In this document: one piece after another, positions 11,604 through 22,052 of the stretch
Layout of the letters: every line of letters starts with the position of its first letter
Numbering within the stretch: position 1 is the first letter of the stretch
NCBI GenBank assembly: GCA_964036195.1
Contig: OZ038458.1
Span: forward strand, 15,451,832 to 15,515,831
DNA: 64,000 bases
Direction: 5' to 3'
Source: Sphaerolaimus hirsutus
Lineage: Eukaryota > Nematoda > Chromadorea > Monhysterida > Sphaerolaimidae
Translations under genes and position numbers: made by a program
Notes under the pieces: generated by a model
Told to the model about the DNA's origin: nothing
Seen by the model: the letters and a program-made list of their open reading frames with translations, nothing else
The model's database searches: none

Positions 11604-11888
11604 ATTACCGTGTAAAAATCAGTCAATGATCAGTGCACTTTGCCATTGTGCAGGTTGTGTTACGCGAACAAGTACTCATCGTGATTTAACTCCTCAACTT
11701 GGTGATGTATACAAAAATTAACTTTAAATCTGCCAGCTAGCAAACGGCGGCAGGAGTACAGACGAAATCAGAGTTGTTAAAATGGATTTACATTTACTCG
11801 AAGAATATGTATACTCCGTTACTGGGTAAATACATTTGCATTTGTACTCACATGTAGGCGTAATTTTGAAAAGTACACAACTTACCAG

Positions 11889-12328
11889 TGTTGCGGCGGC
11901 GCACCGCTTAAACGGTGCGCGTCGCAGTTATCCCCCCTGCACCGCACCTAATTAAGTCATTTTCGTGTGTGTTCCGCAGGCGCGGTGCGTGCGCTGCGGC
12001 CGTAATCCGGGAGCGTTCCCGCGGGCGGCGCGTTTATAACGCGCCCGCATCTCTCTGTCTTTTATCAGTGCGAGCCGTTTTATCTACCTATTTTTCCCGT
12101 TTCACCCGCCTACTTGGGTGAGTTCCCGTTTTCGTGTTTACTCGCCGTGGCTGTATTCACCTACCTACTGGCATTCCGTGTGAACATGAACTTTTGTTGA
12201 GTTGACTCGGGGACTTGTTTTGGAACTTGTGAAGTTCGCTACCCAGCGCGCCCACTTGATGTGGGCCATTCTGTGAAACTTTTTGGTGCTCGGTTTTGAA
12301 ACTTTAACGTGGCAGCGGCCACGCAACA
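11889..12328 (+). repeat. 5' LTR
   Basis: 440 bp, TG...CA. It begins with a strong stem, GCGCACCG...CGGTGCGC, and contains TTTATAA near 12030 as a possible TATA element of the retrotransposon promoter. Confidence 0.93.
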
Positions 12329-12346
12329 TGGTGACTGTACCTACTC
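12329..12346 (+). other. Candidate primer binding site
   Basis: TGGTGACTGTACC follows the LTR directly. TGG would pair with the CCA end of a tRNA; which tRNA I cannot tell. Confidence 0.5.
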
Positions 12347-12472
12347 GCACCTGACTTCTGGGCGAAGTCAGGCGCCCGACCCCAGCCCCGCAGCACCCGA
12401 CCGGCACCGCGGCCGGCCCGACTACACGTGCGAGCCGCGCGGCATCTACACGGCCGGCGGCGACGTGCAGCG

Positions 12473-12658
12473 GCAGCGGGCCATCCGCCCGCGATTCGAT
12501 TGCGCGGGCCGGCAGCGACCTGCAGCGGCCGCTAGCGCGTGCGACGCGCAGCGGCACAGCGGCGTGCAGCGGGTCATCCGCCCGCGATTCGATCGCGCGG
12601 GCCGGCAGCGACCTGCGGCGGCCGCTAGCGCGTGCGACGCGCAGCGGCACAGCGGCGT
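12473..12658 (+). repeat. Tandem 93-bp duplication in the retrotransposon leader
   Basis: Two adjacent copies start at 12473 and 12566 with GCAGCGGGYCATCCGC; the start of a third follows at 12659. They differ at only a few bases. The period of 93 is a multiple of three. The unit lies between the primer site and the gag start. Confidence 0.75.
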
Positions 12659-12706
12659 GCAGCGGGCCGGGCTGATACGGCGCGGGTCCGCATTCGGGCG
12701 GACTCG

Positions 12707-15700
12707 ATGGCGCACTCGGTGCGCAGCAAAGGGCCGCCGCCTACCGACGCGGAAATGGCGGCGCAGTTGGCCGCCGAGGCGGCGGCCGAGAGAGCGGCGG
12801 CGGCGCAGGCCGCCCAGGTTGGTCGCTCTCCTGCCGAATTGCGAATTTTCGTGGACCAATGTTTGGATCCGACGGACCGAACCGTTACCCGATCGGACCT
12901 ATTGAATTTGGTGTGCAACCTATTGGCCCAGCGCCAAGGGGACTGGCCGACGTGCGCCAAGCCCACCCAGTTGAATGACGCGGCCCTCCGCCGCAAGGCG
13001 CTCGCCCTCATAAGCGCATATGAAAACTCAAGTGGGGGGGCGCCCTTTTTCGTGCCGGTCGATTCTGCGGACGAGGACGACTATGGGCCGCAGCGGCCTG
13101 CCTCGCCGGTTTTTCAGAGCCCGGCCGCCTCTCAGGTTGACGGCCTGGAGGGGGGTGGGGCTCACGCGCAAATCAACATGAGCCGCTCGCGGCACAGCAG
13201 CGGGGGCTCGATCGCCACAAATGCAACGAACTACGACCAGTTCACCGCAGCGATCAACGCGCGCGTCGCGCAGCAGGACGCGTTAATTAAGCAACTACAA
13301 CAGCAGCTCGTTCAGCAACAACTGGGGCCCTCGAAGGGCGCCCCATCGGCGGCGTCATCAGCAGCGGCAAGCGACCCGTGGTCGTGGACCAGGGAGGAGC
13401 GCATCGCCGCCGCGACCGAGGCGGGCCCCTCGCTGATACAGCAAATCGCGGCGTACGTCGATAAGTTTGTCACGTCGTCGTCCGATGGGTTGCAAAAGCT
13501 GGCACCGGCGTTGGCACTGATTTCCTCGCGCGATCGCATGGGCGTCGGCCAAGTCGCGGCCGCCGCCAGCAAACAATTAAACTTTGACGGCACCCCCACC
13601 TGCTCCGCGGGGCCTTTCAAGTTTTGGCTGCACACCACGTGCCTCCAGGCGCTGGGGGTCCCCAACACGCACCAGCAAATGTTCTGGAACTGCGTGTTTG
13701 CGCAATGTCTGAAGGGCGACGCCCACCGGCGCTACATCGCCACGCGCATCGATAAGCGGCACGACATTTTGTACATCCTCGACAAACTTGCCGACCTCTA
13801 CCGCCTCGATCAGCGCATCACATCCGTGACGGACTGGTATCACACCAAGGCCAAGCCCGGCGAGCCGATCGCTGAGCTGTACGCCCAGTTGTCCGCCAAC
13901 TTCCACCACATCAGCGACACGATGGCCGACGCCGAGCGCGAGAAAATGATCGGCGATAAGTTGTTTTCCGAAATCGTTTCGCTCGTCCCGTCGGCATGCT
14001 GGTACGTCTGGCATGAAAAGTGGAAACAGGGCGAGGTGTCGCTCGACATGGCGATTTTGAAAATGGACAACGCACGGCAAGAGTTGAAGGGCGGGAATCG
14101 TTTTGCGCGCTCGGACAATTTCCGCTCGGACAATTTTCGCTCGGACAATTCGGGGGGCCGTTTCCGCCAAAGTGGCCGCCAGAACCGCGGCAATTGGCAG
14201 GTCGAGTCCAAGGCACAGGGCACCTGTGAGGCGCCCCGGGGCGCCAACAGCACCACGCCCAGCGACATGCGCGCACCGAGGGGCGGTGCCAACTCGACCA
14301 CATGGTGCACATATTTTCTGCACCCCCGACCGCTTCAGCACGCAGCCTCGGATTGTTTCCTAAACCCGTCATCACCGGCGTACAAACCGGAGGTGGCGGA
14401 ACGCGTTCGAAACGCGCTCGCGCGCAAGGGTGTAAGCGAGGCCGATGCACGCCAAGCCATGATGCGCATGTGCCAGGAGCAGGGCATTCCCACGCAGCGC
14501 GCCGATTCTCGCCAGCAGGGCGGCCGCCCCAGTCGGGGCCGGCCAGCGCGCTCTACGCGAAAAAACCAGTCGGTCCAGAGCACGCAGCAGCACAGGGCGG
14601 AGCAACCTTTCAGCGGAGAGGACATGGACATGTGGTGTCCGCTCGCGTCCCGGGTCGATGGTGAGGCACCGAAATGCGCCAGCGCAACGGTGGCGCTCGA
14701 CCCAATTGCGTGGATTTTTTTCATGGGACAGCCCATGCGTGGACAAATTGACACGGGCTGTAACATCGGGTTGTTCATCGAAGACTCGTTGCTCGAGCAA
14801 GTGTGGGCCAAAGCAGGGGCCGACCCCCAAGCCGAAAGAGAAAAGTTTCGGCCGTACGACCAGGCGTGCGTGCGCACATCTGGACGCGAGATTGATGGCA
14901 ATCACCTGCGCATCTACGACATGGAAGTGTTCCACCAGGGGCCAGAGGGCCACTGGACATCTGCCGAAATCCCCGCCGTGGTGAAATTGATGGAATTTCT
15001 CCCGGCATCGGACCAACTCTTGATTGGGCGCGCCGCCATTTGGGGCCCATTGAAAGTTCTGCATGAAGCCAAACGGGAAATGGATCGGTTGGAAGAGCAC
15101 TTCCACCGTAACCCTCACGCGCTATCCACCATACGCGACTGTGGCTCGGCAGTGCGCCGAACCACAGACGTCCGCGTAGTGCATAAGGTCGTAGTGCCCG
15201 CGGGTGCGCGCGCCCAAATCCTAGTCGGGACCGACAAAGGCAGTGTCTTGCCATCAGAAAATGAAAATGGGCAAAGTCTGGCGTACGCACTGGATCCCAG
15301 CACCCGCGACGAGAATGGGGTACTGGTCGAATTTGAACCGGGCATCGCATGCAACGCCGCGTTTCATCCGCGCCGCGAGTGGCTCGATGACGCCAGTTTT
15401 TCGCTCTGTGTCGTGAATACTTCCGGCGAGGACAAGTTCCTCGCGGCCGACACTAAAGTGGCTGAGGTATTCACCGTCGAACGCGTGCTGGTCGAAGATA
15501 CGGTGGTTGAAAAGGCCGCGCACGGCACCATGCGGTTGCCCGCCCCGCCCGAGCCGATAAATCCCAGCAAAGTTGTGTTTCGCAGGCTTACCACCGAGCA
15601 GCAGCAGCAGGCGGAAGAAGTATGGGGGCGCCTCCCAGCCGACAGCCGCGACGCGCTTCCGACCGCGCTCCAGACCCGTTTCCGACAACTGCTCGATCAG

Positions 15701-18700
15701 AACATTGACATTTTCAGCCTAACTGAATACGACATAGGTGAGACTCAGATAACTGAGCACCGCATTTCGCTAGTTGAGGGGGCGGAGCCGGTAAAGTGTG
15801 CCGCTCGGTTTGAAACGCCCCCAAAACGCGCTTTTGTATGGCGCGCCGTCGACGAGATGCTCAAGAAAGGCTTGATCGTCCCCTCTTCATCGCCGTGGGC
15901 GTTCCCCTTGGTAATTGTCCCCAAGGGGAAGGACGACTATCGCCTGTGCCTCGACTTTCGGCGCTTGAACGAGCTGACGATCCGCGACGCATACCCACTG
16001 CCCCGGATAGCGGACATGTTTCAGCAGATGGACGGGCGGGCGGTGTTCTCGTGCATGGATGCCTCTTTCGGCTATTACAATGTCAAAATAGTCGATCCCG
16101 CCACTCGCGACATGGTCACGTTCGTCTGCAGCCGCGGCCAGTTCTCATACACGCGCATGCCCCTAGGTTTAAAAAACGCCGGGGCCAGTTTCCAGCGCCT
16201 CATGGACTGTGTGATCGACGGTTTGAACCGGGACGCCCAGCGGCCGTCATTTTTTGTTTACATTGACGATTGCCTGGTGGCAAGTGATGCGCCAGAGCAG
16301 CACCTGGACCATTTGACGCAATTTTTCGCCCGCTTGCGATGGGCCGGCATCCGACTAAAGCCAGAAAAGTGTTTTTTCTTTTGCGAAATGGTGAAATTTC
16401 TTGGCTTTGAATTGAGTTCCAAGGGCATCGCGCCTAAGCGCAGCAACGTGGCTGCGATCATCGACATGCCAGCGCCAACCACCAAGCAGGGCATTAAGAC
16501 ATTTTTGGGGAAAGCTGGCTACTTTAGCCAGCACATCCCAGCGTTCCATAAGTTGGCCGCTCCGCTGAACGAGATGGCCAAGGGCACTTACCGAGCGAAA
16601 GGGGCGGATCCTATTCCGTCCTACGACGCGTGGACCGGTGAGGCCCAAGACGCGTTCAACCAACTCAAGCACCGGTTGAGTTCGGCGCCAGTGTTGGCAC
16701 ACCCAGATCGAACAAAACCGTTTTACCTGTACACTGATGCGTGCGATTACGGCCTGGGGGCCGTTCTGATGCAGCAACCAACTGCAGATTCGGACCAGCT
16801 CCGCCCCGTTGCTTTCGTCTCGAAAAAACTGCCCACCACGCACAAGAACTGGTCGGTGGTAGAAAAGGAGGCTCTCGCCTGCACGTGGGCCCTCGACCGC
16901 TTAGGCGACTTCATCGATGGGCAGCAAGTGATCCTGCGCACCGACCACAAAGCGCTAGTGACAGCACTGTTAAAACCAGTGCGGGGAAAGATCGAAAGAT
17001 GGACCCAGCGGTGGGCCATGCGACTATCACTCAAAGATCTTTCAATCGAGTATTGCCCGGGAGAGCACAACGTGGTGGCTGATGCGCTCAGCCGATTTCC
17101 GATTGACGACATTGATCACGCATCTTTCCAACGCGCTAGCGAAATCATCAAGGTCCCGCTTGATAAACTCTGTCCACACATGGCCGCCAGCGCGCAGCAG
17201 GTGGACTGGGCACGTGAACAGCAAGCGGACCCGCAATTGCGCGAGCTGGCGGCGAAATTGCGCCAGGCTCAAGGCCGAGTCGGCCTGTTCTTCTTGCAGA
17301 AGGGAGTCGTTCGCGGCCAGGGCACTTGGGGCCCTGTGCCAGTTGCGCCCGCCCACATGCGGCTTTCGTTGCTTCAAAATGCGCATGCCGGCCTGACAGG
17401 CACTCATGGGGGGCTAGAACGCACGCTCCAGCGGCTCAACAAACTCTGCACATGGCCGCGCATTCGAGCGGACATCGACGAATTTATAAAAAAGTGTCAT
17501 ATTTGCAAAATTACCAAGGACGCGCAGCGCAACTGCGTTAGTCCGCTGTTCCCAGTCGCGCCTGGCACCAGGCCATGGTTGAAAATCGCGGTCGATACGA
17601 CACCCATGCCCGAATTTCGCGGGTATCGCCACTTGTTAGTGGCGGTCGACTACTTGACGCGCGCAATAGTACTGGCACCGCTGCGCCAACTAACTGGCCA
17701 GCAAGTGGTCAACGCACTCGAGCGCAACATCATTTTCCATTTTGGCCCGCCTGCCGAGCTGATTAGCGACAACGGGACAGAGTTCGCAAATAAGAATGTA
17801 GAAGCACTGGCGGAAAAATGGGGTTTTTCGCTTCGCAAAACGACGCCGTATCACTCGCAAGCAAATGGGCTTGCCGAGCGGGCCATCCGCAGCGCGGAAC
17901 AGGTTATCCGCCAGTGGTCCGCGCACAACGCGGGCTGCAAGGACTGGCCGTCAGCCCTGCCCGAATTGACACTGCGAATGAACGTCGCCTACAACCGCGA
18001 CGTAGCGCACGCGCCGTTCGAGCTTCTCTTTGGCTATCTTCCGTCGCTGCTGGGGGGGGTGGGCCCGGCCGAGCCGGAAAAAGCTGTGCCTGACCCGCTC
18101 AGCGACCCCCCTAGTAGCAACACTCGACTAAAAGCCACCATGAAATCGCTCATGACGCGGATTCCGCAGCTTGCACAGCGGCCCGGCGCCCTGGGCAAGC
18201 TGTGGAAAAAAGCCGCAATGCACTTGAAAAACGCACAAGCACGATACAAGTCCACCTACGACAAAAAACAGCGCCACCCTGTAAGCGTAGGCGATCAAGT
18301 ATACGTGAAAAAGCGCTGGGGAATGTCGGTAGAAAAGAAAATACAGCCACTTTACGCGGGACCGTATGATGTAGTAGGAGTAGATCAATCAACTGCCCTC
18401 CTTGACATCTCAGGCGATATCCGACGCATCCCCATTAACCAGCTGAATATGGCAAACCGCCAGAGCGGTCGCGACGCGGCGCGACAAGTTTACGTGCCGC
18501 CCCCCCAAGACGACGCCGCCAAGGCGTCGTACCTGGCTGACATGCTGCGCCAAGTCAACGTGGCGCTGGACCGCGCCGAGCGTCTGCGCTTGGGCGGCTT
18601 CGCCGATCCGCAAGTTGAAGACGATAGTTCTCGCCTCATACACCGTATCCAAAAAGCCATCGTCGATGCTAATGTTAGCACCAACGAGTCACTGGTCAAC

Positions 18701-20620
18701 CCTCTGGTGACCCACGTTTGCACAAACGCCACTCCCCCGCAGCCTCAGCACCCCGCCAGCCAGCCGACCCCTCCCGTCGAGGGGCAGCAGCAGCAGCACG
18801 CGGCCGACGTCGAGCGTCAGCCGCGCCGCGAGGGCCGACTTCCGGAGCGCGACCGAGGCAGCCGCGGGCGAGTGCGCAGTCGCAGCCGCAGCCCGGTGCG
18901 TCCGCCGAGCAGCGAGCAGCCGAGCGGCAAGGTGGAGGAGAGGCGCCGCAGCGCCCCTGACGGCACGGCGCCGGGCGGCACCACGGCCAGCAGCGACCCG
19001 GCCGGCGGCAAGCGGCGCCACAGCACCGACGCGGCGGACACGGCGGCGGCCAAGCGCGGCCGCACCAGCCAGCAGACGGCGCGCAAGTCGACCGGCGGCA
19101 CGGCCACCGGCGGCGGCACCAGCGGCCACGGCACCAACCCTAAAGGTGGGCTATTTAGCCATGTTTTTCGGACCACCGAGGTCCAGTGTCCACCGCGCCC
19201 CGCCAACGCAGACACGGCAGCGAAGGCAGCGGCGGCGGCGGAGAAGGCCGCGGCAGCGGCGGCCGAGAAGGCGGCCGCGGCGGAAAAGGCTGCCGCAGCG
19301 GCGAAAGCAGCGGCGGCGTCGAAGGCAGCAGCGGCGTCGAAGGCAGCGGCGGCAGCGAAGGCAGCGGCGGCAGCGAAGGCAGCGGCGGCAGAGAAGGCCG
19401 CGCGTGCGGCTGAGGGCCGCAAGGAAGGCCGCGGCGCGACCGCGGCAGCGACAGGGAAGGGCGGGAAAGGTACGCGCCCTTTGCACACTTTGCACACGCG
19501 TCACGCGATTCCCCGCACCAACTCTGGCACCACCGCAGGGTCGAATTCCACCGCGTTGAAGCCACCCGTGCCGCCGCCTACTGCACCCGCGAGTGTGCCG
19601 CCCGTCGCCCCCGAGGACCGCCACGCCATTCTCAAGCACGCCGTCGACAGCCCCCCGGAGGGTAAGCTAGCTTTGCGCGCGCTGGAAAAGCGTTTATCTA
19701 CTTCTGACGATCGAATTGACCGCATTAACGGGCGTCTACTCGCAGCGCGCTGGGACATGGCAGCGCTGCGCGAGCACAACCGCCGACTTTCTAGCGACAT
19801 CGAGAAGCTGAAAGTCAATCCCCCCGGCGCCCTCTCTGTCCTGCGCTACAGCATCAACCGGGAAGGCGAGCTGTCTGCCACGGTGGAGCGGCTGGAGCGC
19901 CAGCTGCGCCAGCAGGACGCGGAGTTGACACGCGTCAACGCCGCGTTGGACGAGAAGCGAGCCGAGCTGCGGAAGGCGCGCGCCCAGCTCAAGGACGCCA
20001 CTTCTACCAGCATGGTGCAGGCCGAACAGTGCTTGGACGCCATCCGACTGGCCGATGGCATCACTCTTGAATGGCTCGACGAGAAGCGACTCGTGGCCGA
20101 GCTGATGGACGAGCCCGCGCCGGCCGACGACGCCGCCCCGCGCTGCTTGGCCGCCCGCGCCGCGCTCGGTGCGGCCGGCGGCGCCGACAGCCAGCTGTAC
20201 GACCGCACGTTTGGCCTGATCAAGCCACGCCCACCTGCAGCCCGCCACACACCCGCGGCAGGTGCTTTTTCTGACAGCGCTTCTGTCTTGGACATTTCGT
20301 TGGGGAGCTCACGCAAGGGCTACGCAGGCGGGGCCGCTGATGGTGCGCTCAGCGACGGGCCGCCAGACGCTGGCGGCCGCGGCGGCGGCCTGCCCCTTGG
20401 ACGCGGCGCCGACGACTCGGTCGAGTACATTCGCACGCCGACTTTGTCACCCGCGGGCCCGAGCCCGCCAGCTAGCCCGGTTCCGACGACGTCTGCCAGC
20501 AGCTCGACCCCCGCGCCCCCGGCCGTAGCCCCCGGGCCGCCAGGTGCACCCCTGAAGTTTAAGAAGCTAGAGAAGGGAAAAAAGGGGGGCAATTCCAAGC
20601 GCCCACTCGTTCGGGAGTAG
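12707..20620 (+). CDS. Gag-Pol polyprotein of the gypsy element, single frame
   Basis: About 2637 residues. The ATG at 12707 is chosen because the frame upstream has no earlier ATG. Residues 1-~600 are Gag: a capsid-like part, then an RSDNFRSDNFRSDN repeat and a Cys/His knuckle-like motif. Aspartic protease DTG is at about residue 682. Reverse transcriptase has YIDD at about 1185-1188. RNase H follows, with an active-site Asp near 1344. Integrase has an HHCC finger (about 1559-1602) and catalytic D1630, D1688 and E1724 with DD35E spacing, then a GPY-type module. About 730 further residues follow: an Arg/Ser-rich stretch, Ala/Lys/Glu repeats (19215-19420) and a probable coiled coil (19680-20010). 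No frameshift or stop separates Gag and Pol, so protein ratios must be set some other way. Confidence 0.95.
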   Translation: MAHSVRSKGPPPTDAEMAAQLAAEAAAERAAAAQAAQVGRSPAELRIFVDQCLDPTDRTVTRSDLLNLVCNLLAQRQGDWPTCAKPTQLNDAALRRKALALISAYENSSGGAPFFVPVDSADEDDYGPQRPASPVFQSPAASQVDGLEGGGAHAQINMSRSRHSSGGSIATNATNYDQFTAAINARVAQQDALIKQLQQQLVQQQLGPSKGAPSAASSAAASDPWSWTREERIAAATEAGPSLIQQIAAYVDKFVTSSSDGLQKLAPALALISSRDRMGVGQVAAAASKQLNFDGTPTCSAGPFKFWLHTTCLQALGVPNTHQQMFWNCVFAQCLKGDAHRRYIATRIDKRHDILYILDKLADLYRLDQRITSVTDWYHTKAKPGEPIAELYAQLSANFHHISDTMADAEREKMIGDKLFSEIVSLVPSACWYVWHEKWKQGEVSLDMAILKMDNARQELKGGNRFARSDNFRSDNFRSDNSGGRFRQSGRQNRGNWQVESKAQGTCEAPRGANSTTPSDMRAPRGGANSTTWCTYFLHPRPLQHAASDCFLNPSSPAYKPEVAERVRNALARKGVSEADARQAMMRMCQEQGIPTQRADSRQQGGRPSRGRPARSTRKNQSVQSTQQHRAEQPFSGEDMDMWCPLASRVDGEAPKCASATVALDPIAWIFFMGQPMRGQIDTGCNIGLFIEDSLLEQVWAKAGADPQAEREKFRPYDQACVRTSGREIDGNHLRIYDMEVFHQGPEGHWTSAEIPAVVKLMEFLPASDQLLIGRAAIWGPLKVLHEAKREMDRLEEHFHRNPHALSTIRDCGSAVRRTTDVRVVHKVVVPAGARAQILVGTDKGSVLPSENENGQSLAYALDPSTRDENGVLVEFEPGIACNAAFHPRREWLDDASFSLCVVNTSGEDKFLAADTKVAEVFTVERVLVEDTVVEKAAHGTMRLPAPPEPINPSKVVFRRLTTEQQQQAEEVWGRLPADSRDALPTALQTRFRQLLDQNIDIFSLTEYDIGETQITEHRISLVEGAEPVKCAARFETPPKRAFVWRAVDEMLKKGLIVPSSSPWAFPLVIVPKGKDDYRLCLDFRRLNELTIRDAYPLPRIADMFQQMDGRAVFSCMDASFGYYNVKIVDPATRDMVTFVCSRGQFSYTRMPLGLKNAGASFQRLMDCVIDGLNRDAQRPSFFVYIDDCLVASDAPEQHLDHLTQFFARLRWAGIRLKPEKCFFFCEMVKFLGFELSSKGIAPKRSNVAAIIDMPAPTTKQGIKTFLGKAGYFSQHIPAFHKLAAPLNEMAKGTYRAKGADPIPSYDAWTGEAQDAFNQLKHRLSSAPVLAHPDRTKPFYLYTDACDYGLGAVLMQQPTADSDQLRPVAFVSKKLPTTHKNWSVVEKEALACTWALDRLGDFIDGQQVILRTDHKALVTALLKPVRGKIERWTQRWAMRLSLKDLSIEYCPGEHNVVADALSRFPIDDIDHASFQRASEIIKVPLDKLCPHMAASAQQVDWAREQQADPQLRELAAKLRQAQGRVGLFFLQKGVVRGQGTWGPVPVAPAHMRLSLLQNAHAGLTGTHGGLERTLQRLNKLCTWPRIRADIDEFIKKCHICKITKDAQRNCVSPLFPVAPGTRPWLKIAVDTTPMPEFRGYRHLLVAVDYLTRAIVLAPLRQLTGQQVVNALERNIIFHFGPPAELISDNGTEFANKNVEALAEKWGFSLRKTTPYHSQANGLAERAIRSAEQVIRQWSAHNAGCKDWPSALPELTLRMNVAYNRDVAHAPFELLFGYLPSLLGGVGPAEPEKAVPDPLSDPPSSNTRLKATMKSLMTRIPQLAQRPGALGKLWKKAAMHLKNAQARYKSTYDKKQRHPVSVGDQVYVKKRWGMSVEKKIQPLYAGPYDVVGVDQSTALLDISGDIRRIPINQLNMANRQSGRDAARQVYVPPPQDDAAKASYLADMLRQVNVALDRAERLRLGGFADPQVEDDSSRLIHRIQKAIVDANVSTNESLVNPLVTHVCTNATPPQPQHPASQPTPPVEGQQQQHAADVERQPRREGRLPERDRGSRGRVRSRSRSPVRPPSSEQPSGKVEERRRSAPDGTAPGGTTASSDPAGGKRRHSTDAADTAAAKRGRTSQQTARKSTGGTATGGGTSGHGTNPKGGLFSHVFRTTEVQCPPRPANADTAAKAAAAAEKAAAAAAEKAAAAEKAAAAAKAAAASKAAAASKAAAAAKAAAAAKAAAAEKAARAAEGRKEGRGATAAATGKGGKGTRPLHTLHTRHAIPRTNSGTTAGSNSTALKPPVPPPTAPASVPPVAPEDRHAILKHAVDSPPEGKLALRALEKRLSTSDDRIDRINGRLLAARWDMAALREHNRRLSSDIEKLKVNPPGALSVLRYSINREGELSATVERLERQLRQQDAELTRVNAALDEKRAELRKARAQLKDATSTSMVQAEQCLDAIRLADGITLEWLDEKRLVAELMDEPAPADDAAPRCLAARAALGAAGGADSQLYDRTFGLIKPRPPAARHTPAAGAFSDSASVLDISLGSSRKGYAGGAADGALSDGPPDAGGRGGGLPLGRGADDSVEYIRTPTLSPAGPSPPASPVPTTSASSSTPAPPAVAPGPPGAPLKFKKLEKGKKGGNSKRPLVRE

Positions 20621-20759
20621 GGTGATGTGTTTTATATGGTGGTGGGAAGTCTCGTTTTTTTTTTTTTTGGTGCATTTATCCCAAATTTTGGTGCATTTAC
20701 CCCACTTGTGAAATTTCCGAAAATTCTGGCGTTTTTAGAGTAGGCCCCGTAAGTGCCTT

Positions 20760-20768
20760 GGAGGGGGG
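20760..20768 (+). other. Polypurine tract
   Basis: GGAGGGGGG immediately precedes the 3' LTR, the expected plus-strand primer site. Confidence 0.85.
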
Positions 20769-21208
20769 TGTTGCGGCGGCGCACCGCTTAAACGGTGCGC
20801 GTCGCAGTTATCCCCCCTGCACCGCACCTAATTAAGTCATTTTCGTGTGTGTTCCGCAGGCGCGGTGCGTGCGCTGCGGCCGTAATCCGGGAGCGTTCCC
20901 GCGGGCGGCGCGTTTATAACGCGCCCGCATCTCTCTGTCTTTTATCAGTGCGAGCCGTTTTATCTACCTATTTTTCCCGTTTCACCCGCCTACTTGGGTG
21001 AGTTCCCGTTTTCGTGTTTACTCGCCGTGGCTGTATTCACCTACCTACTGGCATTCCGTGTGAACATGAACTTTTGTTGAGTTGACTCGGGGACTTGTTT
21101 TGGAACTTGTGAAGTTCGCTACCCAGCGCGCCCACTTGATGTGGGCCATTCTGTGAAACTTTTTGGTGCTCGGTTTTGAAACTTTAACGTGGCAGCGGCC
21201 ACGCAACA
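20769..21208 (+). repeat. 3' LTR
   Basis: Same 440 bp as the 5' LTR, offset by 8880; line-by-line reading shows no difference. Confidence 0.93.
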
Positions 21209-21212
21209 CCAG

Positions 21213-22052
21213 AAAAACGTATTTCAGGAATTTCAAATCGCAATTTCTGTCGCTAAAAAAGAAACCTTTAGACAGCGTTCACACTGTGAAACAGTGACGA
21301 CAAAAAATGCGATTTTTCAGCCATTGTTGTGTGATACATATGAAATATTTTTCATGTGTGAGGCCTCAATCGATCATGACTTGATCAGCCCCACTGCCTA
21401 AGACAAACATAAAATTATATATATTGCGTGTTCATGCACACTAGATCACACTTTTTTCCTGTTGTCGGAGGTAGTCGCTGATTTATTGTCGCCATCCCCT
21501 TTAACGAGGCCGCCGACAACGCCCCTTGAACAAATACAGCGACAGCCTCCGACAACATAAAAAAGTGTGATAAAGTTCCTAAAAAATACTGAGTAATCAC
21601 TAAAAAATGACATATGTTATGTCTTCCAGGGTAAAAATCGCTCTCATATGTAAAAAAGTAGCAGCGTTCTCCTTTTCCATGAAAAATACCCACTTTCACA
21701 TATTCAATGAAGAAAAGTATTCGTCTTTACATTTTACAAGGGAAAACGTACTCGAATTTTCCTGGAAAAAAGTATTTCACCCACATGTACTCATGCATGA
21801 GTATGGGTGAAAAAAGTGTTTGACATTTTCTGTACTCAGGGGCGATGATAAAATACTTTACATATACATATACTTTGAAAAAGTCCAGTAATTTTAACAA
21901 CTCTGCACTAAATAGGGGAAAGCACAACGAGCGGGAAATAATTACCAGATGTGACGAGTATGTGTGTAGTGGCGAGGGTGACAATCAAATCAAGTGTGGA
22001 GCATGCTTGTGGCCTCTGCGCCGGACGACCGCACGGCGAGCTGGCGGCCAGA
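21213..22052. other. AT-rich spacer with repeat fragments
   Basis: Around 21445-21560 an inverted pair (CACTTTTTTCCTGTTGTCGGAGG / CCTCCGACAACATAAAAAAGTG, partly) marks a short TIR element. Around 21840-21905 the tail of a CAGAGTTGTTAAAA-type element is recognisable. The interval is also the 3' flank of the zinc-finger gene on the minus strand. Confidence 0.45.

Larger units (their letters stand above)
11889..21208 (+). mobile_element. Complete Ty3/gypsy LTR retrotransposon
   Basis: It is 9320 bp long, has two LTRs (11889-12328 and 20769-21208) starting TGTTGCGG and ending GCAACA, and is flanked by the 4-bp duplication CCAG (11885-11888, 21209-21212). I saw no difference between the LTRs, so insertion was recent. 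A single long frame carries protease, reverse transcriptase, RNase H and integrase in the gypsy order. It is much more GC-rich than the host DNA around it. Integrity of all parts suggests it may still be active (inference). Confidence 0.95.

Noticed and set aside
13577..15118. Long minus-strand frames across the gypsy gag-pol region
   Set aside because: GC-rich antisense shadows of the polyprotein, with no known domain.
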